Shown here piece after piece: positions 54,885 to 64,000 of a stretch of 64,000 nucleotides of DNA. Numbering within the stretch: position 1 is the stretch's first letter; the number at the start of each line of letters is the position of its first letter. Made by a program: the position numbers and the translations under genes. The notes beneath the pieces are model-generated. The model did not search any database. It was given only the letters and a program-made list of their open reading frames with translations, and was not told the origin of the DNA. The stretch is from Algoriphagus sp. TR-M9 (GTDB lineage: Bacteria; Bacteroidota; Bacteroidia; Cytophagales; Cyclobacteriaceae): contig NZ_CP115160.1 of the NCBI RefSeq assembly GCF_027594545.1, positions 2,737,001-2,801,000 on the forward strand. The letters are read 5' to 3'.

Positions 54885-55202
54885 ATTCAAGCAAAATCGT
54901 TTTGTAACTATTTTGATTATCCGCTAGGATGTCAGTCGCCTTTCAGCCTTCGCTTACTGGTCTGTAGACCTATACTACGACTACGATGAGTACATGTGAC
55001 CGACCTCAATTCTAATATATCCTAAATTACTTTAGCCTCCTTACTGGCAGAAAAGCGGAAATACGTAAAACTAATTATCCGGCAAGAGCTATTCAGGTTC
55101 TTGCCTTTGTTTTTTGACACACCGCCGGATTTACGGAAACTTTGACTTAATGATGATAATCTGCTGCATTTTTCTAAATTCAGCTTAGAAAAATATCACT
55201 AC
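54885..55202. other. Intergenic region with repeat remnant
   Basis: A 318-base gap between the DUF805 gene and the branching enzyme. It holds the second copy of the 25-base repeat (55035-55059), a GGTCT-GT-AGACC palindrome near 54959, and no coding or terminator signal. Confidence 0.65.
55035..55059. repeat. Dispersed 25-base repeat, copy 2
   Basis: Identical to bases 50619-50643 and in the same orientation. CCTCAATTCT occurs 31 bases before it (55004-55013), as before copy 1, with diverged sequence between. Confidence 0.8.
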
Positions 55203-57218
55203 GTGAAACATCCTCCCAAAAAAGCTATGCTCCATGAAGAACCCTGGCTTACCCAGTATTCTGAAGCCATTCAGCATAGGCAAGAAAGGTTTCAAGCTGC
55301 AATCAAAGCCATAAAATCCAATCACGGAAACCTAATAGAATACGCCAGCATCCACGAGTATTATGGGGTACACTACCTCCCTAAACGTAAAGGATGGGCT
55401 TATAGAGAATGGGCTCCCGAAGCTTCGCAACTATTCTTTTTTGGAGATTTCAATAATTGGAACCGGGAATCCCACCCCATGAAGCGAACGCCGAGAGGAG
55501 ATTGGGAAATATTTATTCCTGAATCAGAATACAAAAACTTATTTACGCATGGAAGCCGGGTAAAAGTCCATGTTATATCTGCAAAAGCTGCCCTGGACCG
55601 GATTCCCGCTTACATCAGACGAGTAGTTCAAGATCCAGAAACTCACGATATGGCCGGACAACTTTGGTTCTCTGAGGATTTTCAGTGGACTGATGAAAAT
55701 TATTCCCCAGAGCCAAGCTTAAAGCAACCTTTGATTTACGAATGCCACATTGGGATGGCTCAGGAGAAAGAGGCAGTCGGTACGTATCAGGAGTTTGAAA
55801 CTGCCATTCTGCCTAGAATAAAAGCTGCCGGGTACAATACCATTCAACTCATGGCCGTAATGGAACACCCATACTATGGTTCCTTCGGGTACCATGTTTC
55901 CAATTTTTTTGCACCCTCCTCCAGATTCGGTACTCCTGAGGAGTTGAAATCCTTAATAAACAAAGCTCACGAGCTGGGGATCGCGGTAGTGATGGACATT
56001 GTGCATTCTCATGCGATAAAAAATGTAAATGAGGGATTGAATGAATTTGATGGAAGTGATGACCAGTATTTTCACCCTGGTGAAAAAGGAAACCATGTAG
56101 CTTGGGATTCCAAAGTCTTTAATTATGGCAAAACAGAGGTCCAGCAATTTTTACTTTCCAATATTCGGTATTGGCTGGAAGAATTCCATTTTGACGGTTT
56201 TCGATTTGATGGAGTGACTTCCATACTGTACTTCCACCACGGCTTGTACATGGATTTTGTCTCTGCGGACCTGTATTTTAATGAGGATGTGGACCAAGAT
56301 GCCATACTTTATTTACAACTAGCCAACACCTTGATTCACGCACTGAAGCCAAATGCCCTATCTATAGCTGAGGACATGAGCGGAATGCCAGGAATTGCCC
56401 GCCCAATCGAAGAGGGCGGAGTTGGGTTTGACTTCCGTATGGCCATGGGTGTCCCGGATTACTGGATTAAAACCCTCAAACATAAGCAGGATGAAGAATG
56501 GGATATGTTTGAACTTTGGCACCAACTAACGAACCGACCGGACAAAGAGCGGTCGATCGGCTATGCGGAAAGTCACGATCAGGCGCTGGTGGGGGACCAA
56601 ACTTTGGCTTTCCGACTTATGGATAAGGAAATGTACTTCTCTATGTCATCCCTCCAGCAAAATCTGGTGGTGGACCGAGGGATAGCCTTACATAAGCTTA
56701 TACGCCTCATTACACTTACACTTGGTGGTGAAGGCTATTTAAACTTTATAGGGAATGAATTTGGCCATCCTGACTGGGTGGACTTTCCTCGAGAAGGCAA
56801 CCACTGGAGTTATTTGCATGCCAGGAGGCAATGGTCACTGGTCGATGACCCGCTGCTAAGGTATGCCCATTTGAACAGTTGGGACCAAGAAATCATCAAA
56901 TTGGCAAATCGATTCCAAATCTTAGCTGCTGCTCCGGCTGATCAACTGTTTTTGGATCCTGACAAAAAAATCATTGCCTATGAGCGTGCAAACTTGATAT
57001 TCATCTTTTGCTTTCACCCAACAGAATCTTTTTTTGGGTTTCCCATTCCAGTAAAAAAAGGTGGATACTACAAAATCATCCTAAATTCTGACGATGAAAA
57101 GTTCAGTGGTTTTAGCCGAATAGATGACAAAACTTCCTATCCAGCAGACGAAAATTGCACCATCAAAATCTATATTCCAAACCGCACTGCTATAGTGCTA
57201 AAACCAAATGACCCCTAA
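55203..57218 (+). CDS. 1,4-alpha-glucan branching enzyme, GH13_8 (eukaryotic type)
   Basis: A 671-residue branching enzyme, making alpha-1,6 branches in glycogen. An N-terminal CBM48 (about 60-165) is followed by the GH13 barrel. The nucleophile is Asp336 in DGFRFDGVTS, the acid/base Glu390 in IAEDMSGMPGIARP, and the third carboxylate Asp lies in AESHDQALVGDQTLAF; MDKEMY after it is typical of the eukaryotic/plant-type GH13_8 branch rather than bacterial GlgB. The start is GTG 55203; an ATG at 55227 is an alternative. No other glycogen genes are near, and the convergent GMC gene stops 36 bases away. Confidence 0.93.
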   Translation: MKHPPKKAMLHEEPWLTQYSEAIQHRQERFQAAIKAIKSNHGNLIEYASIHEYYGVHYLPKRKGWAYREWAPEASQLFFFGDFNNWNRESHPMKRTPRGDWEIFIPESEYKNLFTHGSRVKVHVISAKAALDRIPAYIRRVVQDPETHDMAGQLWFSEDFQWTDENYSPEPSLKQPLIYECHIGMAQEKEAVGTYQEFETAILPRIKAAGYNTIQLMAVMEHPYYGSFGYHVSNFFAPSSRFGTPEELKSLINKAHELGIAVVMDIVHSHAIKNVNEGLNEFDGSDDQYFHPGEKGNHVAWDSKVFNYGKTEVQQFLLSNIRYWLEEFHFDGFRFDGVTSILYFHHGLYMDFVSADLYFNEDVDQDAILYLQLANTLIHALKPNALSIAEDMSGMPGIARPIEEGGVGFDFRMAMGVPDYWIKTLKHKQDEEWDMFELWHQLTNRPDKERSIGYAESHDQALVGDQTLAFRLMDKEMYFSMSSLQQNLVVDRGIALHKLIRLITLTLGGEGYLNFIGNEFGHPDWVDFPREGNHWSYLHARRQWSLVDDPLLRYAHLNSWDQEIIKLANRFQILAAAPADQLFLDPDKKIIAYERANLIFIFCFHPTESFFGFPIPVKKGGYYKIILNSDDEKFSGFSRIDDKTSYPADENCTIKIYIPNRTAIVLKPNDP

Positions 57219-57254
57219 AAAGAAAACTGCGTTGACTTCCTGCAAAGCGTTTGG

Positions 57255-58946
57255 TCATTTTATACTTCCATTTTTCAGTTCCTTCACCGCGTAGTCCACC
57301 GCTCTTGCGGTCAAGGCCATGTAGGTGATGGAGGGGTTTTGAGTGCCTGTAGAAGTCATGCAGGCACCATCTGTCACAAAAACATTTGGCAGCGAATGCA
57401 TCTGATTGAAAGCATTTAACATAGAAGTGGCTGGATCCCGTCCCATCCGCACCCCTCCCATCTCGTGAATATCTAATCCAGGTGCCTGCTGGCTATCCGA
57501 CCTTTTAATATTTACACATCCAGCTTTTGCTAGCATTTCTTCCCCTTGCTCATGAAAGTCCCGAAGGGTTTTCTCATCATTCTCGTCATAGTCTACGTCT
57601 ATTTTAAGTAAGGGAATTCCCCATTCATCTTGTTGATCTTCACTTAAAGCTACTTGGTTAGAGGCTTTCGGAATAGTTTCTCCCTGCATCATCATATAAA
57701 CAGACCATGGGCCTGGCCTGGAATTTTCTGCTTTGAATGCTGCCCCAAACGGAGCCTCTGCAGCGTGACCAAAACCAGCCCTAGCCGCAGAATAAAAAGT
57801 CATGTAACCACGCAAGAAATCCATCTCCTGCTTTTTCACATTTCTAAAATTTGGCATCATCACCGCAGTGGGCCTTCTTCCAAAGTAATACCTGTCTTCA
57901 AACCCATCGTAATTTGCATGGATGGAACCACGGTAATTATGAAAGGCAATGTACTTACCCAACACCCCGGAATCGTTGCCCAGCCCCTCTGGAAACCGGT
58001 CCGAAATACTGTTCAATAAAATCAAATTGGTATTTAAAGCAGAAGCGTTGATAAAAATCACCTGAGCAAAAAACTCCATGGATTCCTTACTCACTCTGTC
58101 TATGACCCGCACTCCGGTGACTTTTCCCTTTTGCTTGTCATAAATCAGCGAATGAACCACAGAGTCAGGTCTCATGGTAAGCCTGCCAGTCTTCGCGGCG
58201 AATGGCAAGGTGGAAGAATTTGAACTAAAATAAGCACCAAAAGGACAACCTCTATAGCACTGACTCCTTGCCATGCACTGCCCCCTTCCTTGCGCTAAAT
58301 GCACCTCTTTGGGTTCGGTGAGATGCGCGCATCTTCCTATGATTACATCTCGGTCCTTATAGGCTGCAGTAATCCTTTTCTGGATTTCTTTCTCTACGCA
58401 ATTCATCTCCCATGCCTGCAGAAATTCTCCGTCCGGAAGTGTATCTAACCCTTCATAGCTACCGCTAATCCCGACAAATCGCTCCACATAACTATACCAA
58501 GGTGCCAGATCTTCATATCGAATAGGCCAGTCTACCGCAAAACCATCCCGTCCCGGACCTTCAAAATCATACTTACTCCATCGCTGCGTCTGACGTGCCC
58601 AAATCAATGATTTACCTCCAACCTGATATCCACGAATCCAATCAAATGGTTTCTCCTGAACATAGGGATGCGCAGAATCTTTGACAAAAAAATGTTGAGT
58701 ATCCTCCTTATAAGCGTAGCACTTATTGACTACAGGATTGGCTTTGGTATCCTGGAGAGGCATGCGGTTTCTATGTGGCATATCCCAAGGTGAGGAAGTC
58801 ATGGTGGGATAGTCCTTCAAATGCTGTACATCTCTACCCCTTTCCAAGACCAGGGTTTTCAAACCTTTCTCACAAAACTCCTTTGCTGCCCATCCACCAC
58901 TAATGCCAGACCCCACTACTATTGCGTCAAACTGATTTGATTTCAT
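57255..58946 (-). CDS. GMC-family FAD oxidoreductase
   Basis: A 563-residue FAD oxidoreductase of the glucose-methanol-choline family. The dinucleotide motif is AIVVGSGISGGWAAKEFCEK at the N-terminus, with VGGKSLIWARQTQRW and the Cys-rich CMARSQCYRGCPFGAYFSS (about residues 228-246) seen in gluconate-2-dehydrogenase-like members; the C-terminal GMC_oxred_C has HEMGGVRMGRDP and TGTQNPSITYMALTAR. There is no signal peptide at the start chosen (ATG 58946), and the usual subunit III/cytochrome partner genes are not adjacent. It probably oxidises an alcohol or sugar; the substrate is unknown. Confidence 0.9.
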   Translation of the reverse strand: MKSNQFDAIVVGSGISGGWAAKEFCEKGLKTLVLERGRDVQHLKDYPTMTSSPWDMPHRNRMPLQDTKANPVVNKCYAYKEDTQHFFVKDSAHPYVQEKPFDWIRGYQVGGKSLIWARQTQRWSKYDFEGPGRDGFAVDWPIRYEDLAPWYSYVERFVGISGSYEGLDTLPDGEFLQAWEMNCVEKEIQKRITAAYKDRDVIIGRCAHLTEPKEVHLAQGRGQCMARSQCYRGCPFGAYFSSNSSTLPFAAKTGRLTMRPDSVVHSLIYDKQKGKVTGVRVIDRVSKESMEFFAQVIFINASALNTNLILLNSISDRFPEGLGNDSGVLGKYIAFHNYRGSIHANYDGFEDRYYFGRRPTAVMMPNFRNVKKQEMDFLRGYMTFYSAARAGFGHAAEAPFGAAFKAENSRPGPWSVYMMMQGETIPKASNQVALSEDQQDEWGIPLLKIDVDYDENDEKTLRDFHEQGEEMLAKAGCVNIKRSDSQQAPGLDIHEMGGVRMGRDPATSMLNAFNQMHSLPNVFVTDGACMTSTGTQNPSITYMALTARAVDYAVKELKNGSIK

Positions 58947-59022
58947 TGATGAAAAATAGGGAAAATTAAACCTGTTGGAAAAATTCATCTCAATTAACCC
59001 AAATCACTTAACAGGGAGAGGG

Positions 59023-59062
59023 CAAAAAAAAGAACCTCCAACCCATAGGCAGGAGGTTCAAA
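59023..59062 (-). terminator. Rho-independent terminator of the ABC permease gene
   Basis: An 8-bp stem (gaacctcc with ggaggttc), loop of 12 bases, followed by about eight T on the minus strand, 23 bases after the permease stop. Confidence 0.8.
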
Positions 59063-59084
59063 ACATATAAATTTCAACTGAAAC

Positions 59085-60329
59085 TTACTCGTATCTCAAA
59101 GATTCTATAGGATCCAATTTGGAAGCTTTGAATGCCGGGAAATATCCAGACAAAAGTCCCACTACTATACAGATCAGAAATGCCACAAACATCCATAACC
59201 AAGGAATCAAAAACCCTCCGGCACCTATAATCAACGCAATCAAATTCCCAATCGAAATCCCAAGTATCACCCCAAAGATCCCGCCCAGCACACAAATCAT
59301 GATAGCTTCTAGCAAAAACTGCTGTCGGATCCTCAAAGGGGTAGCTCCCAATGCTTTTCTGATTCCAATCTCACGCGTCCGCTCGGTAACTGATACCAAC
59401 ATGATATTCATCAAACCTATAGATGCTCCCAAGAGGGTAATGAAGCCTACTCCAAAACCACCCATCCGTAAGTAGCCGGCTACTTCCTCCAAGCTTTCTG
59501 CTACAGATTCACTTTTGGTCAGATCAAATGAATCCTCCTGAGTCACTCTATCCTGACGAATCTTACGCATCATGCCTATGGCTTGACCCATTTCATAATC
59601 GATTTTATCAGGCCCTGAGGCCACACCCGTTACGTTATAATTGAAAACCCCATTCTTATCCAAACGGCTGGCATTTTCGATAGGAATCAAAATCTGCCTA
59701 TCAGCACCCTGATCCTGACCTACTCCGCCCTGCTCCTCCAGAATGCCAATGATCGTATAAGGCTTACCAAAAAATGTGATCTTCTCATTGATGGGATTTT
59801 CATTTGCTTCGAAAAGAGTGGTTTTCAATTCTTTGCCTATTATACAGACGCTATGCCCATTCTGAACCTCCATATTGCTGAAATTCCGCCCTTCTTCCAG
59901 CTTCAGCGCCTTGATATTCATGTAGTTCTCATCACCTCCACGGATTCTTACATTTGGATTGGTGGTCTTGGAACCCCGCTTTACTTCGGCTGATCCGGTC
60001 ACCGAAACAAACACAGTGGAAATCCCTACACTTTTATAATCCTCTTTGAAAGCCATCACTTCACGGAAAGTCAACTTAGAGTAAGATTTCTCTTCCATAC
60101 CCTGCTGAATGGCTCTGCCTCCACTGTACCCCTTATTTCTGATATCAAATGAATTGGCTCCCAAACCGGAAAAACTTTCTGCAATTTGGGTTTTGATTCC
60201 ATCAATTGCAGTTAGCATACCTACCAAAGAAGAAATCCCAATGGCAATGATGGCACCGGTTAAGATGGTCCTCAAAAGGTTCACCTTTACTGAGCGAATG
60301 GCTTCGCGTATATTTTCGATCAAATTCAT
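59085..60329 (-). CDS. MacB/FtsX-type ABC transporter permease
   Basis: A 414-residue inner-membrane protein with the MacB layout: an N-terminal helix ([20 protein letters not shown], about 19-38), a large periplasmic MacB_PCD domain (about 50-280) and a C-terminal FtsX domain with three helices, including the [20 protein letters not shown] motif (about 314-333). The ATPase and adaptor are not adjacent, so partners are unidentified. Exporters of this type move lipoproteins, peptides or antibiotics. A good terminator follows; it appears monocistronic. Confidence 0.92.
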   Translation of the reverse strand: MNLIENIREAIRSVKVNLLRTILTGAIIAIGISSLVGMLTAIDGIKTQIAESFSGLGANSFDIRNKGYSGGRAIQQGMEEKSYSKLTFREVMAFKEDYKSVGISTVFVSVTGSAEVKRGSKTTNPNVRIRGGDENYMNIKALKLEEGRNFSNMEVQNGHSVCIIGKELKTTLFEANENPINEKITFFGKPYTIIGILEEQGGVGQDQGADRQILIPIENASRLDKNGVFNYNVTGVASGPDKIDYEMGQAIGMMRKIRQDRVTQEDSFDLTKSESVAESLEEVAGYLRMGGFGVGFITLLGASIGLMNIMLVSVTERTREIGIRKALGATPLRIRQQFLLEAIMICVLGGIFGVILGISIGNLIALIIGAGGFLIPWLWMFVAFLICIVVGLLSGYFPAFKASKLDPIESLRYE

Positions 60330-60434
60330 ATTATGTTCGTATTAGAACAGCTTTTGGCTAAACATTCTTCAAGTCAGATCAATAATAAATAAATACCTCG
60401 GAAATGACTATTCGTATAGATTATTTAAGATTTT

Positions 60435-61046
60435 TCAGTGCATTCTATCTCCTCGCACGCCAAGATTGCTGATCACTTTAGCCTCAAATTCAAGCCACTC
60501 CTGCCAGCGCTCATTTACTTTTACAGGATCAAAATACTTTTTGGCCAACTCGATGAAAGTCACATAGTGCCCCGCTTCCGAAACCATCAACTCATAGTAA
60601 AAGGACTTAAGTTCTGCATCCTCCAGTTCTCTGGAAAGCAACTTAAACCGTTCGCAACTTCTGGCCTCGATCAAGGCATTCATCAGTAATTGTTCTGTCA
60701 ACTGTTGCATTCGACTCCCCCCTTTTTTTACGAAGTTGGTCAGTTCTATGACATATTCATCTTTGCGAGGAAAGCCAAATTTCAAGTCTCTTTTCCGAAT
60801 TTGCTCTAGCACTCTTTCGAAATGCCCCCATTCTTCTGCCACGATTGGAGTCAATGTATCGACTATTTCATCCAGATCATTGAACCTCAAAATCAAGCTG
60901 ATGCAAGATGAAGCCGCTTTCTGCTCGCAGTAAGCATGATCAGTCAAAATATCCTCCAGTTGCATTCCTGCCACCCCAGCCCATCTAGGGTCGGTAGGCA
61001 GTTTGAGGTGAAGCATTTTTTGTTTGGTGCTTTCTTCCCAGCTCAT
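60435..61046 (-). CDS. miaE: tRNA-(ms2io6A)-hydroxylase MiaE
   Basis: A 203-residue di-iron protein that hydroxylates the isopentenyl group of ms2i6A at tRNA position 37, using O2. The ligand segments are EEWGHFE, EARSCERFK and SEAGHYVTF on a four-helix ferritin-like bundle. The start is ATG 61046 (MSWEESTKQKML), one base after the porin stop (TGATATG); a TTG at 61055 is possible. It is the last gene of an operon with lpxK and the porin. The reaction needs miaA/miaB products, encoded elsewhere. Confidence 0.93.
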   Translation of the reverse strand: MSWEESTKQKMLHLKLPTDPRWAGVAGMQLEDILTDHAYCEQKAASSCISLILRFNDLDEIVDTLTPIVAEEWGHFERVLEQIRKRDLKFGFPRKDEYVIELTNFVKKGGSRMQQLTEQLLMNALIEARSCERFKLLSRELEDAELKSFYYELMVSEAGHYVTFIELAKKYFDPVKVNERWQEWLEFEAKVISNLGVRGDRMH

Positions 61047-61047
61047 A

Positions 61048-62979
61048 TCAGTCAAATAAATACCAAGTAATACCTAAATCTATAAATGATTTATATCCTG
61101 TATAATCAGGAGTCACAAAATAGCCTTCCTCGTTCATCAGACCACTATTTAAGTGGTGGTATTTCACTAAGACCCGAGTGCGGTTTATTCTGAAATCCAA
61201 AAACACATCTGCCACAGGATACCCGTACACATTGAAATCATTTTGGAGGTAAAACTGCTGGGTCGAAGGGAAATAGGCTTCCGCAAAATAATCCGAATGA
61301 TATCTTATGTCCAGCCCTAGCTGTACATACACATTCTCATTGAACATGGGACTATCAAAGTAGAATTTCGTGTTTCCATAAAATTGCGGTATGCGGAATT
61401 TATCACTGGCTTCTCCAGAAATCTCCGTGAATATAAGCTCGGTATCCCATTGGAATTTCTGTCCGATGCGCACTTCAGCTTTGACACCAGGGATCAACAT
61501 AAATGCCTCTCCACTCGCCTGCTCAGCTATACGTTTCTCATTGAAATACACATAGTTATTCACTCTGTTGATAGTCAATGACGGTCTTAATCTAATCTTT
61601 TCGAAATCCAGTTTAAACACCCCCTTGACCTGATCCACTCCGGTATTATCAAAGTCATTTTCCCATTGATAATGATTACCGTAATAAATCTGCTGCACAG
61701 AGGTCGGCTTGTAAACGGCCTTGGTATAATCAATATCCAGCCAAGGAGATATAAATAATCCATGTAACTTGAAAGCACCTGGGATCAGGTACTCTCCGTC
61801 TGCACTGATGGACCATTTTTCAGAGATCTTCCCAATCAACTCCCCACCAAGATATACCTCATTAAAGGTATTTTTCTCTGGAAAAAAAGTACTCTTCATC
61901 CGTCCTGTTCTGAACTTCACATGGGTATTGTAATAGAACCCCTTGAAACTCCCCTTGAATCCCATTTCATTGCCCCATTCCTTGAAATCACTGAAGTTTC
62001 GAGTAGTATCTTGCTGACCATTCAATCGATCACTAGGATAAAATAGGGAGTCAGAAGTGGTCAATGCGGCATCAAAAATCAAGTCCTTGTTCTTCTGATC
62101 AAAAATATGATAAACCTGCAGCTCATCCCGCAGTTTGAACTCATGATAAAATCTGTATTCCTGCCTTAGGTCCCTGGCTTGCGAGTTACTTAGCCAAACT
62201 TTCGCATCTTCATAAGTGAAATATACTGAGGTACTATCCTCCTCTGGCGGTATTATGCCTCCTATTTCGTTCACCTTGTGAAGCATTCTGGAGAAATTCC
62301 CCAAAAACCAATACCTGCCGTTTTCAGATCGGTAGTTGGTATGAAGGGAATAGGAGTTCTGAATGACCATGTTATCATCCCGGGCTGAAGGATTTAGGGT
62401 CTTTCTGGCTCGGATGGTATGAAACTCAAAGCCCACATTCCATCTCGGATTCACATTTCGCGCAAAAGCCAGATCCAGCATGTTTCTATGCCCTCCGCCA
62501 AACAGGGCAGACATTTCCGTGAATGGCGACTTGGTGTCAAAATATTTATTGTCTTCAGGAGCATGAAAATATAAATCATAGGCCCCAAAGCCCGTGCGAG
62601 TCCCTATCACATCTGGGATTTCATAAAACATAGGTTTGGTTGCACTCCCGATATTTCCTAAATCCTGGTACTTCCAGTTATTCTTGGCTACCGGATCATA
62701 ATTATGGAAATTGTTCAGGGAAGTATCCTGAGGATATAAAATCAGGTTATTTCTCTTGATGTCCTTTTCAAAAAAATACAAACTGGTCTTTGGGCCATAA
62801 ACCATCTTGGTACTATCATCCAACAAGGATCTGCGGCTCAGCCCCCCTTCTTCCTCTAGCACCTCTTCTCCTTGCTGGTTAGTGGATTGATTGTTCTGCT
62901 GGCCAGTGCGCTGGGCAAAAGCAAATTGCATACTTGCAATAGAAAAAAGGAACAGAAACCAGAGTAATCGTTTATTCAC
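61048..62979 (-). CDS. Putative beta-barrel porin
   Basis: A 643-residue exported protein: signal peptide (MNKRLLWFLFLFSIASMQFA, cleavage near AFAQ), a Gln/Asn-rich low-complexity segment (about 24-40), then a long beta-strand-rich barrel ending in FIDLGITWYLFD, a terminal Phe-Asp close to the outer-membrane signature. The TGFGAYDLYFHAPED and YPVADVFLDFRINRTRVLVK segments match the putative porin family of Bacteroidota. Its start overlaps the lpxK stop by four bases and its stop is one base from miaE, so the three genes form one operon. Transported solute unknown. Confidence 0.88.
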   Translation of the reverse strand: MNKRLLWFLFLFSIASMQFAFAQRTGQQNNQSTNQQGEEVLEEEGGLSRRSLLDDSTKMVYGPKTSLYFFEKDIKRNNLILYPQDTSLNNFHNYDPVAKNNWKYQDLGNIGSATKPMFYEIPDVIGTRTGFGAYDLYFHAPEDNKYFDTKSPFTEMSALFGGGHRNMLDLAFARNVNPRWNVGFEFHTIRARKTLNPSARDDNMVIQNSYSLHTNYRSENGRYWFLGNFSRMLHKVNEIGGIIPPEEDSTSVYFTYEDAKVWLSNSQARDLRQEYRFYHEFKLRDELQVYHIFDQKNKDLIFDAALTTSDSLFYPSDRLNGQQDTTRNFSDFKEWGNEMGFKGSFKGFYYNTHVKFRTGRMKSTFFPEKNTFNEVYLGGELIGKISEKWSISADGEYLIPGAFKLHGLFISPWLDIDYTKAVYKPTSVQQIYYGNHYQWENDFDNTGVDQVKGVFKLDFEKIRLRPSLTINRVNNYVYFNEKRIAEQASGEAFMLIPGVKAEVRIGQKFQWDTELIFTEISGEASDKFRIPQFYGNTKFYFDSPMFNENVYVQLGLDIRYHSDYFAEAYFPSTQQFYLQNDFNVYGYPVADVFLDFRINRTRVLVKYHHLNSGLMNEEGYFVTPDYTGYKSFIDLGITWYLFD

Positions 62980-64000
62980 TTAGCTATTGTCTTTTGGAAG
63001 ACCTTTTGTTGGATCAGTTGCGCTATCGTTTGCTCATCCTCAGGGGCAAATTTCACTGCGATTGGCAGCACAAAAATCGGAATTTCTTCCAGAAAACCTG
63101 TGGGAGCATTGGATTTAACTTTTACAGCATCTTTTTCAGTGGTTAGCACAACGGGATTTTCTTTTTCATGTTGCCTAAAAACATCCTTTATCTTTTCAAA
63201 ATCATACATGGTATAATCATGATGATCCGGGTAACTCATCACTTCTAGCAGGGTAAATTTCTTTTTCACATAAGCAATCAAAGGTGTATCATTTGCCAAT
63301 CCGGTAAGCAATAGGAGCCGCTCAGTAAAGCTGTGATTCCTCCCTAGCGGGAAAGGTTGCCCATAAGAAATAGTAGAAAAAAGCACTGGAACACCTCCGG
63401 AAGCATACCTAGAAACCTTTTGACGGATTATCTCTTTCTCTTCCTCTTCCAAGTCCTCTGGGGATTTGCTTACCACAATGACATCTGCCCGGGCCGCTCC
63501 CCCTCGGCTTTCGCGTAGCCTCCCCATAGGAAGTAGAAAATCGGAGTAAAAAGGATCCTGGTAAGTAGTGAGCAGTATTTTCAAATCCCCATTCAAATAC
63601 CGATGTTGAAAGGCATCATCCAGAATCACTACTTCTGGACAATTGGTTTTTAATGCGATTTGCTCCAGCGCACTCACTCTATCCTCACCCACATATATGC
63701 TTACATTTTTACCGAATTTTTTATAGACCTGAAAAGGCTCATCTCCTATTTGAGCAGGTGAACTTGTAGCAGTTGCCTGTAGAAAGCCTTTGGTCTGTCT
63801 ACCATACCCCCTGCTCAAAACGGCCACCTCTGCCTCTTTCAGCAGCATTTGGATCAGAAATTCAACCATGGGCGTTTTGCCCGTCCCTCCTACACTGAGA
63901 TTCCCCACCACTAAGCTGGGAATTGGAGATGGGGAGCTTTTCAACAAGCCTAAATTAAAACACCAATTCCGTACCCGGGTGATCAAATCATAGATCAGAG
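62976..64000 (-). CDS. lpxK: Tetraacyldisaccharide 4'-kinase LpxK, N-terminally truncated by the window edge
   Basis: The kinase adds the 4'-phosphate of lipid A at the inner membrane. The visible 340 residues begin inside the N-terminal membrane-associated region (the frame stays open past the TTG at 63986 to the edge, reading LIYDLITRVRNW), so the true start is outside. The P-loop is GNLSVGGTGKTPM, with DDAFQHRYL and the AxSGIAxP-like TTEKDAVKVK near the C-terminus. It is the first visible gene of an lpxK-porin-miaE operon with stop/start overlaps. Length is near the family's 340-350 residues. Confidence 0.96.
   Translation of the reverse strand, partial: LIYDLITRVRNWCFNLGLLKSSPSPIPSLVVGNLSVGGTGKTPMVEFLIQMLLKEAEVAVLSRGYGRQTKGFLQATATSSPAQIGDEPFQVYKKFGKNVSIYVGEDRVSALEQIALKTNCPEVVILDDAFQHRYLNGDLKILLTTYQDPFYSDFLLPMGRLRESRGGAARADVIVVSKSPEDLEEEEKEIIRQKVSRYASGGVPVLFSTISYGQPFPLGRNHSFTERLLLLTGLANDTPLIAYVKKKFTLLEVMSYPDHHDYTMYDFEKIKDVFRQHEKENPVVLTTEKDAVKVKSNAPTGFLEEIPIFVLPIAVKFAPEDEQTIAQLIQQKVFQKTIAK

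Overview
The window is chromosomal DNA of a Bacteroidota, most probably Cytophagales/Cyclobacteriaceae (Algoriphagus-like). The evidence is two SusC/SusD pairs, a type IX secretion plug protein, a type III glutamine synthetase, a Lacal_2735-type small protein, a PUR/DUF3276 protein, and promoters of the Bacteroidota form TTG-N19/20-TAnnTTTG. Base composition is moderately AT-rich throughout. No rRNA, tRNA, insertion sequence, phage region or CRISPR array was seen. The first gene and the last gene (lpxK) are cut by the window edges.

Region 1 (1-13.8 kb) is mostly housekeeping and signalling: a truncated AI-2E-family permease, a TPR lipoprotein, a hybrid sensor kinase, aconitase, a 7TM sensor kinase, a LuxC-type acyl-CoA reductase divergent from a ferredoxin, a PUR-type nucleic-acid-binding protein, a second AI-2E-family permease overlapping ychF, and an isolated Cas6-like endoribonuclease with its own terminator and no other cas gene nearby.

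Region 2 (13.9-28.9 kb) holds the T9SS plug protein, an ABC-F ATPase, a PQQ-type sugar dehydrogenase lipoprotein, a TetR/ABC1-kinase operon, hslV, the pyruvate dehydrogenase E2 gene, a YheT-type hydrolase, an SRAP (abasic-site) protein, fabH plus a small unknown gene, a secreted MORN/YwqK-repeat protein and a Lacal_2735 protein. A 115-bp inverted-repeat element lies between two convergent genes at 18.5 kb.

Region 3 (28.9-50.1 kb) is the accessory part. A ROK repressor leads a tight plus-strand operon: a secreted FG-GAP/ASPIC-UnbV protein, a vanadium-haloperoxidase/PAP2-type enzyme whose start overlaps the preceding stop, and a Cys-type sulfatase. Converging on it from the minus strand are two successive SusC-SusD pairs, a ROK-type kinase lacking the zinc motif and an exported FAD oxidoreductase. 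There are no glycoside hydrolases or lyases. It looks like an uptake and oxidation/desulfation locus for an unidentified, probably sulfated, substrate and is the most interesting system here.

Region 4 (50.7-64 kb) returns to core functions: glutamine synthetase III, the tRNA methylthiotransferase MtaB, a DUF805 membrane protein, a GH13_8 branching enzyme, a GMC oxidoreductase, an ABC permease, and a tightly packed lpxK-porin-miaE operon. A 25-bp sequence is repeated exactly in two intergenic regions (50.6 and 55.0 kb).
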